DNA of 64,000 nt from Moraxellaceae bacterium AER2_44_116 (GTDB lineage Bacteria; Pseudomonadota; Gammaproteobacteria; Pseudomonadales; Moraxellaceae): the NCBI GenBank assembly GCA_006546595.1, contig VIAD01000003.1:267983-331982 (forward strand), read 5' to 3'. Both the position numbers and the translations under genes were made by a program. The notes below the pieces were generated by a model. That model did not search any database. It was not told where the DNA came from and was given only the letters and a program-made list of their open reading frames with translations. Numbering within the stretch: the stretch's first letter is position 1; each line of letters starts with the position of its first letter. Below, piece by piece: positions 8,341 through 17,329 of this stretch.

Positions 8341-9605
8341 CTGCCAAACCTCAACAAGCAATCGCACCATCACAGCCGTGGTTATTAGCACTGGCGTTAA
8401 GTTTGCCCGTTATTTTATTACCAAACGCACATTTATTCTCCTTGTCTTTTGGTGTGTTGGCAATCTTGGGCGTGTTTATGTTGATTGGCTTGTTACGTCA
8501 TCGCAACACGTACAATGGTGACGATAAAGCCTTGCAGGTATTGCCACGCTGTTTCTTGTTTATTTGGTTGCCCATGTTGGTTTCATGCATCGATGCAAGT
8601 GCTACCGAGCAAGCACTAAAAGTAACGGGTTTATATTTGAGTTATGGTTTGGCGGCACTAGCGGTGGCGGTCTTATTACGCGCACAAGCGGCATTTAAGC
8701 AGGTTGCTATTTTACTCAGTATCGTTATTTGCATTTGGGCATTTAATGGTGTGGCACAGGTGGCTCTGGGTATTGATATGTTGAATAAACCACTAGTTGA
8801 CCCTGAGGGTTATGCGAATTCGTTTTTTGCCACTAGCCAAGAGTTTGGATTTTATATCGGTGCATTAGCAGCGATTCCACTCTATACCTTGTATCTCATG
8901 GGTGCCAATCGTTTAAGTCACTTATTGGTGACTGTTCTGTTGATTCTTGCTGTGTTTTTCGGTCGTGCGCGTTCAGGCTGGATTATGTTTGCAGTGGCCT
9001 TGTTACCGTATTTTTATTTACTTTATATTAAACCGGCCAAGCGTCGTATTATTCCTATTGTCATCGTTCCTGTTTTTTTTGGCAGTATTGCAATGGCGGT
9101 TATGTCATTGAGTTCTCTGGTACAGCAACAAGTGACTCTGACGAAAAGCGTGTTTGCCAATAATTATGAGCAAGTAGATCCCTTGGCTCGTGACTATGTT
9201 GAGTTATGGAACGACACCATCGAAATTGCCGAACAACATTGGGTGAATGGTGTGGGTGTCGATAATTTCTTGCCCGCTTTTATGCCATATTTAGCACCTA
9301 ATGCACCTGTCCCTACACATATTGATGTCTCTCATCCTCACCACGTATGGTTGGAAGTTGCCGTTAGCACGGGAGTGATTGGGCTGTTAGGCTTGTTGCT
9401 AGCTTACGCTGCAATTTGGCGTTTATGGTGTTCGGCCACGCCCGCGCAGCAGAAGTTGGCACTGCCGATGCTGATGCCATTATTGGTGTTATGGTGGCCA
9501 GTCAATGCGAGTCATGCGTTTTACAGTGCGCCATTAGCGGCATTAAGTTTGTTCTTTTTAGCTTTTAGTGTTGCTGCATTAACGTATCGTGGTGATGTGA
9601 AATGA
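8337..9605 (+). CDS. O-antigen ligase/polymerase family membrane protein (Wzy/WaaL type)
   Basis: A 422-residue integral membrane protein with about ten hydrophobic segments. A large periplasmic loop at about residues 265-335 contains NGVGVDNFLPAFMPY and HPHHVWLEVAVSTG, the conserved region of the Wzy_C family (PF04932). Such proteins either polymerise O-units or ligate glycan to lipid A-core, and sequence alone does not settle which. It overlaps the previous gene by ATGA, as in a tightly coupled operon. A second family member lies at 11108, so one may be ligase and one polymerase. Confidence 0.8.
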   Translation: MTAKPQQAIAPSQPWLLALALSLPVILLPNAHLFSLSFGVLAILGVFMLIGLLRHRNTYNGDDKALQVLPRCFLFIWLPMLVSCIDASATEQALKVTGLYLSYGLAALAVAVLLRAQAAFKQVAILLSIVICIWAFNGVAQVALGIDMLNKPLVDPEGYANSFFATSQEFGFYIGALAAIPLYTLYLMGANRLSHLLVTVLLILAVFFGRARSGWIMFAVALLPYFYLLYIKPAKRRIIPIVIVPVFFGSIAMAVMSLSSLVQQQVTLTKSVFANNYEQVDPLARDYVELWNDTIEIAEQHWVNGVGVDNFLPAFMPYLAPNAPVPTHIDVSHPHHVWLEVAVSTGVIGLLGLLLAYAAIWRLWCSATPAQQKLALPMLMPLLVLWWPVNASHAFYSAPLAALSLFFLAFSVAALTYRGDVK

Positions 9606-10351
9606 CTCTAGGCGTTGCCCTAGTGACTCTTGTCGGTGCGCTGGTGGTACTGACAATCGCAAATCGTTATCAGCTATGGCGACTTCCTAAGCCGAATAGT
9701 TGGCCTCGACTATTGATGTATCATAGTATCGCCAATGAAGCGGCAACGGGCATGAACACGCCACCTGAGAGGTTTGATGCACAACTGGCGTGGTTAAAAA
9801 AACAAGGCTATGTCTTTTGCACCGTGAGCGAACTGCTAACTACGTCAAAACCGAAAGCGATTGCCATTACCTTTGATGATGGCTTTGCGAATAATTATCA
9901 TCAAGCCTTCCCTCTGCTGAAAAAGTATCAGGCCAAAGCCACAATTTATCTTGCGCCTGAGATTGCCGCGATCGACAAACTGATGACAGCACAGATTAGC
10001 GAAATGCAGGCTTCAGGTTTGATTGAGTTTGGCGCACATAGCATGACCCACCTCAATTTGTTACAAGCACCAACAGATATCGCTCAAGCAGAAATAGTCT
10101 CATCAAAACAACAGGTCGAAGCACTAACAGGCGTGGCGTGTTTGACTTTTGCCTATCCGTTTGGCCGTTTTGGTGCGGAGACGATTGAATTGGTGAAAGC
10201 AGCAGGCTTTAGCAGCGCAGTCACTACCAAGAAAAAAATTATTGCTCATTTAACGGCACAGACGTTTACTATTCCTCGTATTAGTACACATGGGGCAATG
10301 GACAATATTCAGTTTTATGTCGCGGTAACGCGTGGGAGATATAAGTTTTGA
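9602..10351 (+). CDS. Polysaccharide deacetylase family protein (NodB domain)
   Basis: A 249-residue protein with an N-terminal membrane anchor (about residues 3-20) and a NodB homology domain. The catalytic Asp and metal site appear as AITFDDGFANN (about residues 96-106), and the metal-binding histidines as GAHSMTHLNL (about 140-149). The FAYPFGRFG motif 3 is intact, so the enzyme should be active as a periplasmic or membrane-facing N- or O-deacetylase. Its place between a Wzy/WaaL-type gene and a core glycosyltransferase suggests it trims an acetyl group on the glycan or core. It overlaps the previous gene by four bases. Confidence 0.85.
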   Translation: MTLGVALVTLVGALVVLTIANRYQLWRLPKPNSWPRLLMYHSIANEAATGMNTPPERFDAQLAWLKKQGYVFCTVSELLTTSKPKAIAITFDDGFANNYHQAFPLLKKYQAKATIYLAPEIAAIDKLMTAQISEMQASGLIEFGAHSMTHLNLLQAPTDIAQAEIVSSKQQVEALTGVACLTFAYPFGRFGAETIELVKAAGFSSAVTTKKKIIAHLTAQTFTIPRISTHGAMDNIQFYVAVTRGRYKF

Positions 10352-11106
10352 TCCCTGTCAGCGTCTATATTATTACCAAAAATTGTGAGTCAACGCTTCA
10401 CGCGACCTTGGCAAGTGTCGCTGACTTTGCCGAAATTATTTTAGTCGATTCAGGCAGTACCGATAAAACCATTGAAATTGCTCAAGCCTTCAATTGTAAA
10501 ATTTATCATCAAGAATGGTTGGGTTTTGCCAAGCAAAAACAGTTGGCGTTGAGTTATTGTCAGCAGGATTGGTTGTTAAATTTAGACGGTGATGAAGTCG
10601 TCTCGCCTGAATTAAAAGCCGAAATGGAGTCCTGTATTCGTGACAACAGTGCCGATGGTCTAGATATCCCGATTGTGAATTATTTTTTGGGCTTTCCGCC
10701 GCCACGTTTTAGTCGCTTCAACTGTCGCATTCGTTTTTTTAAGCGTAGCCTCGGCGGTTATGATCTCAATAAACAGGTGCATGAGTCTATTAGTGTCAAG
10801 GGTCGGGTTAAGCGTGCGGTGGGTGGTATTCGTCACTATGGCGAAGATACGATTGCTATTCGCATGGATAAAACCAACTGGTATTCGAGCCTCGGCGCAC
10901 AAGAAAAAGCGGCCAAAGGCAAACAATCAAGTCTGTTGAAGTTGGTTTTGGTGTTTCCGTTTACTTTTTTGAAGTCGTATATTTTAAGACGCAATTTTCT
11001 CAACGGTCAGCGTGGTTTTATTGGCAGTATGATTAGCGCATTTTATGCCTTTTTGAAAGAAGCCAAGTTGTATGAAAGTCATGTCAAAAAGAATTCACGA
11101 GATTAG
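10348..11106 (+). CDS. Glycosyltransferase family 2, WaaE/KdtX-like core transferase
   Basis: A 252-residue GT-A enzyme. The nucleotide-sugar site is IILVDSGSTDKTIEIA and the acceptor-side pattern EWLGFAKQKQLAL with NLDGDEVVSPEL (DxD) is typical of the WaaE/KdtX group, which adds glucose to inner-core heptose. The start is a TTG at 10348 that overlaps the previous stop (TTGA); GGGAG at 10334-10338 supports it. The final helix is basic and hydrophobic, consistent with membrane association. Assignment to the group is good, the exact sugar is inference. Confidence 0.85.
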   Translation: MIPVSVYIITKNCESTLHATLASVADFAEIILVDSGSTDKTIEIAQAFNCKIYHQEWLGFAKQKQLALSYCQQDWLLNLDGDEVVSPELKAEMESCIRDNSADGLDIPIVNYFLGFPPPRFSRFNCRIRFFKRSLGGYDLNKQVHESISVKGRVKRAVGGIRHYGEDTIAIRMDKTNWYSSLGAQEKAAKGKQSSLLKLVLVFPFTFLKSYILRRNFLNGQRGFIGSMISAFYAFLKEAKLYESHVKKNSRD

Positions 11107-11107
11107 T

Positions 11108-12313
11108 ATGACACCCACACTGAGTTCTTTGACTGCTTGGTTGCAGAAAACAACCAACAACTTTGATGCATTAGCATTTCTCATCGTGATGTCGATGTGC
11201 TTACTGGGAGCAACCAATGGCGTTGGCTCAATGGGCATGCAGTTAGCATTTATTCTCGTGATTTATTTGCACCCTGAGCTATCTAAACAATGGTGGCGGG
11301 TGAGTCGTTACTTTGTACTGACAGCCGTTTTACTGTTATTAGCTCTTGTTGCTTATTCCTTTAATTATAAGCAAGCACTGCATGATGCGTGGGGTGTGAC
11401 GCGTGGTTTGTTAATGAGCTTGTTGGCTGTTTATTTGCTGCAAGTATCGGGTCAGCAGCTATATCGTGTGCTTACAATGACATTGATGATGTGTTCGTTA
11501 TTAGCCACAGGCGTTGTGTTGTGGAACGTGCATCAATATGGCTTGCAAGAAACTATAGAGCGACAATGGCTAGATACTGTTATGCACCGTAATCGTCTAG
11601 GTCAAGGATTGGCAATGGCGTTTATTGTCGGCTTAGCGGCATTACTCTCTCAGTCACAGCCACTTTATCGGCAAAAATTACTGCTTTCGTGTGTATTATG
11701 GTTAGGTGCAGTCTCGTATATTAATCACTCACGCGGCGCACTGTTGGCAATGATTGTAGCAGGCATGGTGATGCTGTTTTTATGGAATTGGCGCAAAGCA
11801 TTAATCGTAGAGTCCATAGGATTAGTCGTGGCTCTTATCATTAATCATCTAGGCATTTTAAGTAAAATTGCAACGCATAATGGTGGCAGCTTGGGCAATG
11901 GCCGAGAGTTTTTATGGCCGCCTATTTTTGAGCGTGTTTTGCAAAATCCGTGGTTTGGTCATGGTTTACATGCGGTGAATAACGACCCTGTGTTGTTGGC
12001 TCAAAAGATAGAAGCCGTTTCGCATGTCCACAGTATTTATTTAGACATTGTCTATGCCAGTGGCCTAATGGGGTTTTTGTTTTGGGGGATATGGACGCTT
12101 CTATTTGCTAAAAACATCAAAAAAATACTCACGCCTAATAACAACATGGCCTGTTATTTAGGCTTAGGGTTGTTAACGTATATATTGGTGCATGGTGTCG
12201 TGGATTTGGCTTTTTACTCAGTAGGCACATCAGCGATATTGGCTTTTAGTGGTGTATTAACCATCGGTTTATTCGTTAAGGAACGTAGTCATGAAAATAC
12301 TGCACATAGCTAA
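11108..12313 (+). CDS. O-antigen ligase-like membrane protein (second Wzy/WaaL family member)
   Basis: About 401 residues with ten or more hydrophobic segments. The Wzy_C signature region is NPWFGHGLHAVNND then HVHSIYLDIVYASGLMGF, with the histidine shared by WaaL ligases. HRNRLGQGLAMAF and NHSRGALLAM lie in earlier loops and resemble ligase arginine motifs. The ATG at 11108, one base after the previous stop, is preferred; in-frame upstream starts at 11072 and 11081 lie inside the preceding gene. Clustering with core transferases favours WaaL over Wzy, but that is inference. Confidence 0.78.
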   Translation: MTPTLSSLTAWLQKTTNNFDALAFLIVMSMCLLGATNGVGSMGMQLAFILVIYLHPELSKQWWRVSRYFVLTAVLLLLALVAYSFNYKQALHDAWGVTRGLLMSLLAVYLLQVSGQQLYRVLTMTLMMCSLLATGVVLWNVHQYGLQETIERQWLDTVMHRNRLGQGLAMAFIVGLAALLSQSQPLYRQKLLLSCVLWLGAVSYINHSRGALLAMIVAGMVMLFLWNWRKALIVESIGLVVALIINHLGILSKIATHNGGSLGNGREFLWPPIFERVLQNPWFGHGLHAVNNDPVLLAQKIEAVSHVHSIYLDIVYASGLMGFLFWGIWTLLFAKNIKKILTPNNNMACYLGLGLLTYILVHGVVDLAFYSVGTSAILAFSGVLTIGLFVKERSHENTAHS

Positions 12314-13319
12314 TTTTTCTTATAATAGTCATGGTGCCGCGTTTTATAATTGTGACCGCAAAATATCGGCAGGGTGGACACGCCGAGGACATTTTGTTTA
12401 TGAGTTTAGCTTGCGTGATATGGCACGTATGGGGACGATTTTTCGTACCAAACGCTTAGGAACAGGTTGGGCTAATGCTGAAGTGTTACGCGTCTGTGAG
12501 CATTTACAGCCTGATTTAGTCTTGTTGGGACATGCTCAAATTTTAGCGGCTAATACTCTAAAAGAAATTCGTCGTTTATATCCCAATACCCGTATTGCCA
12601 TGTGGTATGTTGATTGGCTGTCCGCTGCTGATAAAGTTCAATATATGCAGACATTTGCGCCGTATTTGGACGCTCTGTTTGCGACCACAGGTGGGACGTT
12701 GTTAGAGAAAGTTGTGCCTGCCAGTGTCACTCGCGCCTTTATTCCAAATCCTGTTGAGCGTTCGGTCGAGTCACTACAAAACTTCAAAAAACAGCAATTT
12801 TCGCATGAGTTAATTTTTTGTGGCACCGTCGGTGATGACGTTGAACGTCGTGTATTTATGGAAAAAATTCAGCACGATTTAGCGCACCTGCCGTTAGCGT
12901 TTCATGGATTGTTAGGGCAAAAGCAGGTCGAAGGTGTTGACTATACCAATGCCTTATCAAACACCCGCATGGGGCTAAACTACTCTCGGCGTAACGATAT
13001 TCCTCTGTATAGTTCTGATCGTATTGCACAATTAACAGGCAATGGTTTGTTGACCTTCTCACCGCGTATACCTGAGTTTACTAAGTTGTATGCCGAAGAC
13101 GAACTGGTGTATTTTGACCATGTCGATGATTTAATTGAAAAAGTAAATCATTACCACCGTTATCCAGAGCAAGCCGCGCAAATTGCAGAAAAAGGCTGGC
13201 AACGAGCACACAGCACCTGTGCCGTTGAAAGAGTGGTGCGATTTATGGAAGAAACGCTCCTTAATCAAGGCTATTCTGAACAGTACGAATGGTCAGATCA
13301 TGTCTTTTTTGCTCAATAA
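12291..13319 (+). CDS. CgeB-like glycosyltransferase
   Basis: A 342-residue GT-B protein with the Glyco_trans_1_2 pattern: HGLLGQKQVEGVDYTNALSN, then NYSRRNDIPLYSSDRIAQL, and a tail with YFDHVDDLIEKVNHYHRYPE. This C-terminal block is that of CgeB/spore-maturation-type transferases, which are common in LPS and glycan loci. It starts 23 bases inside the previous gene with AAGGA upstream. Donor sugar is unknown. Confidence 0.8.
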   Translation: MKILHIANFSYNSHGAAFYNCDRKISAGWTRRGHFVYEFSLRDMARMGTIFRTKRLGTGWANAEVLRVCEHLQPDLVLLGHAQILAANTLKEIRRLYPNTRIAMWYVDWLSAADKVQYMQTFAPYLDALFATTGGTLLEKVVPASVTRAFIPNPVERSVESLQNFKKQQFSHELIFCGTVGDDVERRVFMEKIQHDLAHLPLAFHGLLGQKQVEGVDYTNALSNTRMGLNYSRRNDIPLYSSDRIAQLTGNGLLTFSPRIPEFTKLYAEDELVYFDHVDDLIEKVNHYHRYPEQAAQIAEKGWQRAHSTCAVERVVRFMEETLLNQGYSEQYEWSDHVFFAQ

Positions 13320-13336
13320 TCAACGGAGTTGTGTCC

Positions 13337-14254
13337 ATGAACGTCTGGCAACGCTTTCAGCAATTACAGCAACGACGCAAAGGGCGAAAACAAGATAAAC
13401 GTGACGAACAAGGCATGCGTCAGCAATGGTTTTTATTGGCAGGCAAGCATAATGGCGCAGCCTATCCGCAGCCACAACAATTAACGCCACTTTATCCGCC
13501 CGCTGATTGTTTTTGGGCTGACCCTTTTTTATGGTCGAAAGATGGCCGTTATTTTATCTTTTTTGAAGATTTTCCCTATGCGACATGGCGCGGTATTATT
13601 AGTGTCATTGAAATAGACGAGCAGGGCAAACAAATCAGTGAGCCTCGTCCTGTTCTCGAAGAAGCCTACCATTTGTCTTATCCATTTTTGTTTGAGTATG
13701 ACGGTCAGTTGTATATGATGCCCGAAAAATGCTCACAAAAACGGGTCGATATTTATCGGTGTGATGAGTTTCCGCATCGTTGGTCGCAGGTCAGTACCTT
13801 AATAGACAACTTGAAAATTGTTGATTCAACGTTATTTGAGCATGATGGCAAATGGTGGTTATTTGCGGCGGCCAAACAAGGACGCGTCAGGATTAATGAG
13901 TCGCTGTTTGCTTTTTATGCCGACTCACCACTGAGCAACACATGGACTCCACATCCCTTAAACCCTTTAGTGCGTGACTTAACTCGTGGCCGTCCTGCGG
14001 GACGTATTGTTCGTCATTCGCAGGGGCAATTGTTGCGTCCCGCTCAAGATTGCTTACGTCGTTATGGTTATGGTGTCCATCTGCAAGAAATCACCCAATT
14101 AACTACGACAGCCTATCAGGAGCAGACGGTTTGGTCTGGTCTTGCCCCTGAGATCAATCATACTTGGCGTGCGATGCATCATCTCGACCAACACAAGGGC
14201 ATGATGGTGATGGATGCTCAACGCTTATTGCCAATGGCGGAGTCAGTCGTTTGA
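13337..14254 (+). CDS. GINT1 N-terminal-like beta-propeller protein
   Basis: A 305-residue soluble protein resembling the N-terminal domain of glucosamine inositolphosphorylceramide transferase 1, a plant enzyme. The visible signature is FWADPFLW then YFIFFEDF, followed by repeated blade-like blocks (YHLSYPFLFEYDGQLYMMPE; STLFEHDGKWWLFAAA; GRPAGRIVR). This looks like a five-bladed propeller with sugar-binding or glycosidase-like features. Bacterial copies occur in glycan loci with no proven function. GGAG (13325-13328) precedes the ATG. The next gene starts on its stop codon, so they are translated together. Confidence 0.7.
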   Translation: MNVWQRFQQLQQRRKGRKQDKRDEQGMRQQWFLLAGKHNGAAYPQPQQLTPLYPPADCFWADPFLWSKDGRYFIFFEDFPYATWRGIISVIEIDEQGKQISEPRPVLEEAYHLSYPFLFEYDGQLYMMPEKCSQKRVDIYRCDEFPHRWSQVSTLIDNLKIVDSTLFEHDGKWWLFAAAKQGRVRINESLFAFYADSPLSNTWTPHPLNPLVRDLTRGRPAGRIVRHSQGQLLRPAQDCLRRYGYGVHLQEITQLTTTAYQEQTVWSGLAPEINHTWRAMHHLDQHKGMMVMDAQRLLPMAESVV

Positions 14255-15369
14255 CCGCACTCACGCAGGATATTGCCGTTATTTTGCCGCCGCGTGAGCG
14301 GTTTCGTGCTGCCGATGCAGGCGCGGTGGCGTTAACAGTGCATGACTTTGTGGTTGCAAGCCGTTTTCAACCACAGATCGTGGTTTTTGGTGGCGAAACT
14401 CAACCCTTTAGCGATGTGAGTTTTTGCCATGTCCCCACAACATGGGCATGGTTGTTGGGAAAAAACTTAGCCTATGCTCAAGCCTGTATTACGCTATTGC
14501 GTGAGCAAAAAGTACAATTGGTGGAAGTACATAATCGTATCACCTTAGCGTTACGCATTAAAAAATCCTTACCACGTTTGGCCGTAGCGATACATTTACA
14601 CAATGATCCTCACGGTATGGAAGGTGCAAAAACAGCCAAACAACGACAGTTTTTACTTGAGCAAATAGATATCGTTTATTGTGTCAGTGAGTATGTTCGC
14701 CAACGACTATTAGAGGGGGTTGCACCCGAACTGGCGGTTAAATGCCACGTCATTCATAATGCTTTAGCGGATAATCATTCAGTGAATATTGCTGCGCAAA
14801 AGCAGCATTGGCTTGTGTATGCAGGGCGATTTATTCCCGAAAAAGGGGCATTGGCATTAGCGCAGGCATTAGCGCAGGTGTTGCCACATTTCCCCCAATG
14901 GCGCGCGGTCTTTTTGGGCGCATGGGGTTTTGGTCATGCCGCAGGCAAAAGCGATTATGAACAACAAGTCTATGCGGCATTAACGACAGTGGCTTCGCAA
15001 GTGGAGTTTCGCGGTCATGTGCCACACAGCGAAGTCATGGCGACATTGGCGCAATCATCGGTGACGGTCGTGCCCTCTACGTGTGCTGAAGCCTTTGGTC
15101 GTGTCGTTTTGGAAGCGATGTCGATGCAAAATGCCGTAATGGTCTCATCTTTTGGCGCACTACCCGAAATTGCAGGTGATGCCGCGATTGTGTTAGCTGA
15201 AGTGTCAAGCTCAGCCCTCGTACAACAGTTAACGGCATTATTAGACTCGCCAGAACGTATTGATCTCGTCGCAAATGCGTGTCAACAACGTGCGCATCAA
15301 CAATTTAACCTCAATCGTATTGTGCATGAACTGGATGCCAAGAGAGCACAGTTACTACACGGAGTTTAA
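14251..15369 (+). CDS. Glycosyltransferase family 4
   Basis: A 372-residue GT-B enzyme. It starts with a TTG at 14251 overlapping the preceding TGA (TTGA), supported by GGAG at 14239-14242, eight bases upstream. The donor domain shows WLVYAGRFIPEKGALALAQA and the E-x7-E region CAEAFGRVVLEAMSMQNAV followed by SSFGALPEIAG. The acceptor domain begins IAVILPPRERF and includes LVEVHNRITLAL and HLHNDPHGMEG. The exact sugar cannot be told. Confidence 0.85.
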   Translation: MTALTQDIAVILPPRERFRAADAGAVALTVHDFVVASRFQPQIVVFGGETQPFSDVSFCHVPTTWAWLLGKNLAYAQACITLLREQKVQLVEVHNRITLALRIKKSLPRLAVAIHLHNDPHGMEGAKTAKQRQFLLEQIDIVYCVSEYVRQRLLEGVAPELAVKCHVIHNALADNHSVNIAAQKQHWLVYAGRFIPEKGALALAQALAQVLPHFPQWRAVFLGAWGFGHAAGKSDYEQQVYAALTTVASQVEFRGHVPHSEVMATLAQSSVTVVPSTCAEAFGRVVLEAMSMQNAVMVSSFGALPEIAGDAAIVLAEVSSSALVQQLTALLDSPERIDLVANACQQRAHQQFNLNRIVHELDAKRAQLLHGV

Positions 15370-15371
15370 TA

Positions 15372-17321
15372 ATGTCATCACCCAAACAAGAGTTAGTCTA
15401 TCGCCAAGATATTGACGGCTTACGTGCGATTGCGATTTTGTTGGTCGTGGGTTTTCATTATTTTGGTGTCAAAGGCGGTTTTGTTGGCGTTGATATTTTC
15501 TTTGTTATTTCAGGTTATTTAATTACCCGCATTTTATTAGTCGATATTAAACATAATACGTTTAGCGTGTCGGCATTTTATGCGCGGCGTGTTCGTCGAA
15601 TTTTCCCTGCTTTAATTGTCGTACTGGTGGCGTGTTTAGGCTTGGGTTGGAGTCAGTTATTTAGTGATGACTTTCAAAAGTTAGCCAAACATGTCATGGC
15701 AGGCAGTATGTATGTGCAAAACTTTTTACTTTGGCATGAGTCAGGTTATTTTGATGCGGATGGCATTACCAAGCCGTTATTACATTTATGGTCATTAGCG
15801 ATAGAAGAACAGTTTTATTTAGTATGGCCGATATTATTAGTCGCATTAAGTGGTTTTCGCTTGGGTTTAATCGGCTCGATAGTGTCCGTGTTGTTTGTCA
15901 GTTTTTTCATCAATATCTATTTTATTTATCACGATACAACAACGGCTTTTTATTTACCTTTTTCTCGTTTATGGGAGTTAGCATTGGGTGGATTGGTGGC
16001 CTATGTCGAAATTTTTCATCAAAAAATCAGCCTACACATACGAGAAAAAAAACGATTAATGAATGTCTTATCGGTAATGGGTTTACTGATGATTACTGTT
16101 GCGGCAGCAATTCTCAATAAAGACGCAGCATTTCCGGGTTGGTGGGCATTATTACCGATTACGGGAACTGGATTATTAGTGTTAGCAGGTGATAACAGTA
16201 TTATTAATCGGACGTTATTATCCAATACATTCATGAAGTGGATCGGAAAAATCAGTTACCCCCTGTATTTATGGCATTGGCCAATGATTTCTTTTGCCAT
16301 GATTTTATTTGGTTCAGATAATAAAATTAGCCGTTCGGTTAAGTTATCTGCGTTTGTTATCAGTGTGTTATTGGCGTGGGCAACGTATTTGTGGGTAGAG
16401 AAGCCGATCCAACGCTATAAAATTACGCCAAACAATACCCTTCGTGTTTTAGGGCTAGGCATAGCAACAACGGGTGGTATATTTATTGTCGCCTACTTAT
16501 GTTGGCAGCAAACCATTAGCCCACGTTTTGGCGACATTAAACCGATTGCGGCTATTGTGCCTGAAAAATTAAAAGGCTGTATGCCCGAAGGTAATCAAGA
16601 GCATGGCTCAATTGATGCATTTAAAGCGTGTGAACAGCCGTTATTTGCCAATAGGCCAACGGTGTATGTAGTGGGTGATTCTCATGCCAATAGTTTATAT
16701 CAAAGTTTAGAAACGTATTTCCATCAGCGTCGTATGAATGTTGTGGATTATTCGGTGATGCACTGTATCCCTTTTACCTTGTTGGATACTCGTGGGGCAT
16801 GTGTTGATTATAATCGTTATATTCAACAGAAAATTGCCGAGCAAAAACCTGCCTTAGTTATTTTTGCCGCGTATCACATTAACGACAAGATGGCTGATTT
16901 TTATCATGAAAAAATAGCATACCCTTATTTTATTCAGCAACAAGCAGAACACATGGCAGTATCAGGTGCGCAACATGTCATCATGGTCGGAGAAATCCCG
17001 ACGTGGGATGTTTCCTTGCCTCATGTGTTAAATCGGTATTTTTTACGAGAGGGTAAAGCCATTCCCAAACGGACTTATACGGGTGTGATTCAATCCTCTT
17101 TAGTCATGGATACTACGCTACGACAGCTATCCTATAGCCCAAAGGTCAGTTATTTTTCGTTAAAGGATATATTATGTCAGCAGCAAGGTTGTCTCACGCA
17201 GGTAGGGGAACAATTGCCAAATGATTTAATTGTCTATGATTATGGCCATTTAACGCGAGCAGGTTCTGAGTATGTCATCAACAACGGCCTTTCAACGCTC
17301 ATTGAGTCTTCCGTGAAATAG
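15372..17321 (+). CDS. OafA/YrhL-type acyltransferase with C-terminal SGNH domain
   Basis: A 649-residue membrane acyltransferase. Residues about 10-370 carry the acyltransferase-3 domain (RQDIDGLRAIAILLVVGFHY, FFVISGYLITRIL, WSLAIEEQFYLVWPIL) with about ten membrane segments. The C-terminal third is a periplasmic SGNH hydrolase-like domain with VVGDSHANSLYQSL (block I) and DYGHLTRAGSEYV (block V, catalytic Asp/His). Such fusions O-acetylate LPS or O-antigen sugars. It starts three bases after the previous gene with a GGAG upstream. A second, broken acyltransferase lies at 21815. Confidence 0.92.
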   Translation: MSSPKQELVYRQDIDGLRAIAILLVVGFHYFGVKGGFVGVDIFFVISGYLITRILLVDIKHNTFSVSAFYARRVRRIFPALIVVLVACLGLGWSQLFSDDFQKLAKHVMAGSMYVQNFLLWHESGYFDADGITKPLLHLWSLAIEEQFYLVWPILLVALSGFRLGLIGSIVSVLFVSFFINIYFIYHDTTTAFYLPFSRLWELALGGLVAYVEIFHQKISLHIREKKRLMNVLSVMGLLMITVAAAILNKDAAFPGWWALLPITGTGLLVLAGDNSIINRTLLSNTFMKWIGKISYPLYLWHWPMISFAMILFGSDNKISRSVKLSAFVISVLLAWATYLWVEKPIQRYKITPNNTLRVLGLGIATTGGIFIVAYLCWQQTISPRFGDIKPIAAIVPEKLKGCMPEGNQEHGSIDAFKACEQPLFANRPTVYVVGDSHANSLYQSLETYFHQRRMNVVDYSVMHCIPFTLLDTRGACVDYNRYIQQKIAEQKPALVIFAAYHINDKMADFYHEKIAYPYFIQQQAEHMAVSGAQHVIMVGEIPTWDVSLPHVLNRYFLREGKAIPKRTYTGVIQSSLVMDTTLRQLSYSPKVSYFSLKDILCQQQGCLTQVGEQLPNDLIVYDYGHLTRAGSEYVINNGLSTLIESSVK

Positions 17322-17329
17322 GTGTTTGT

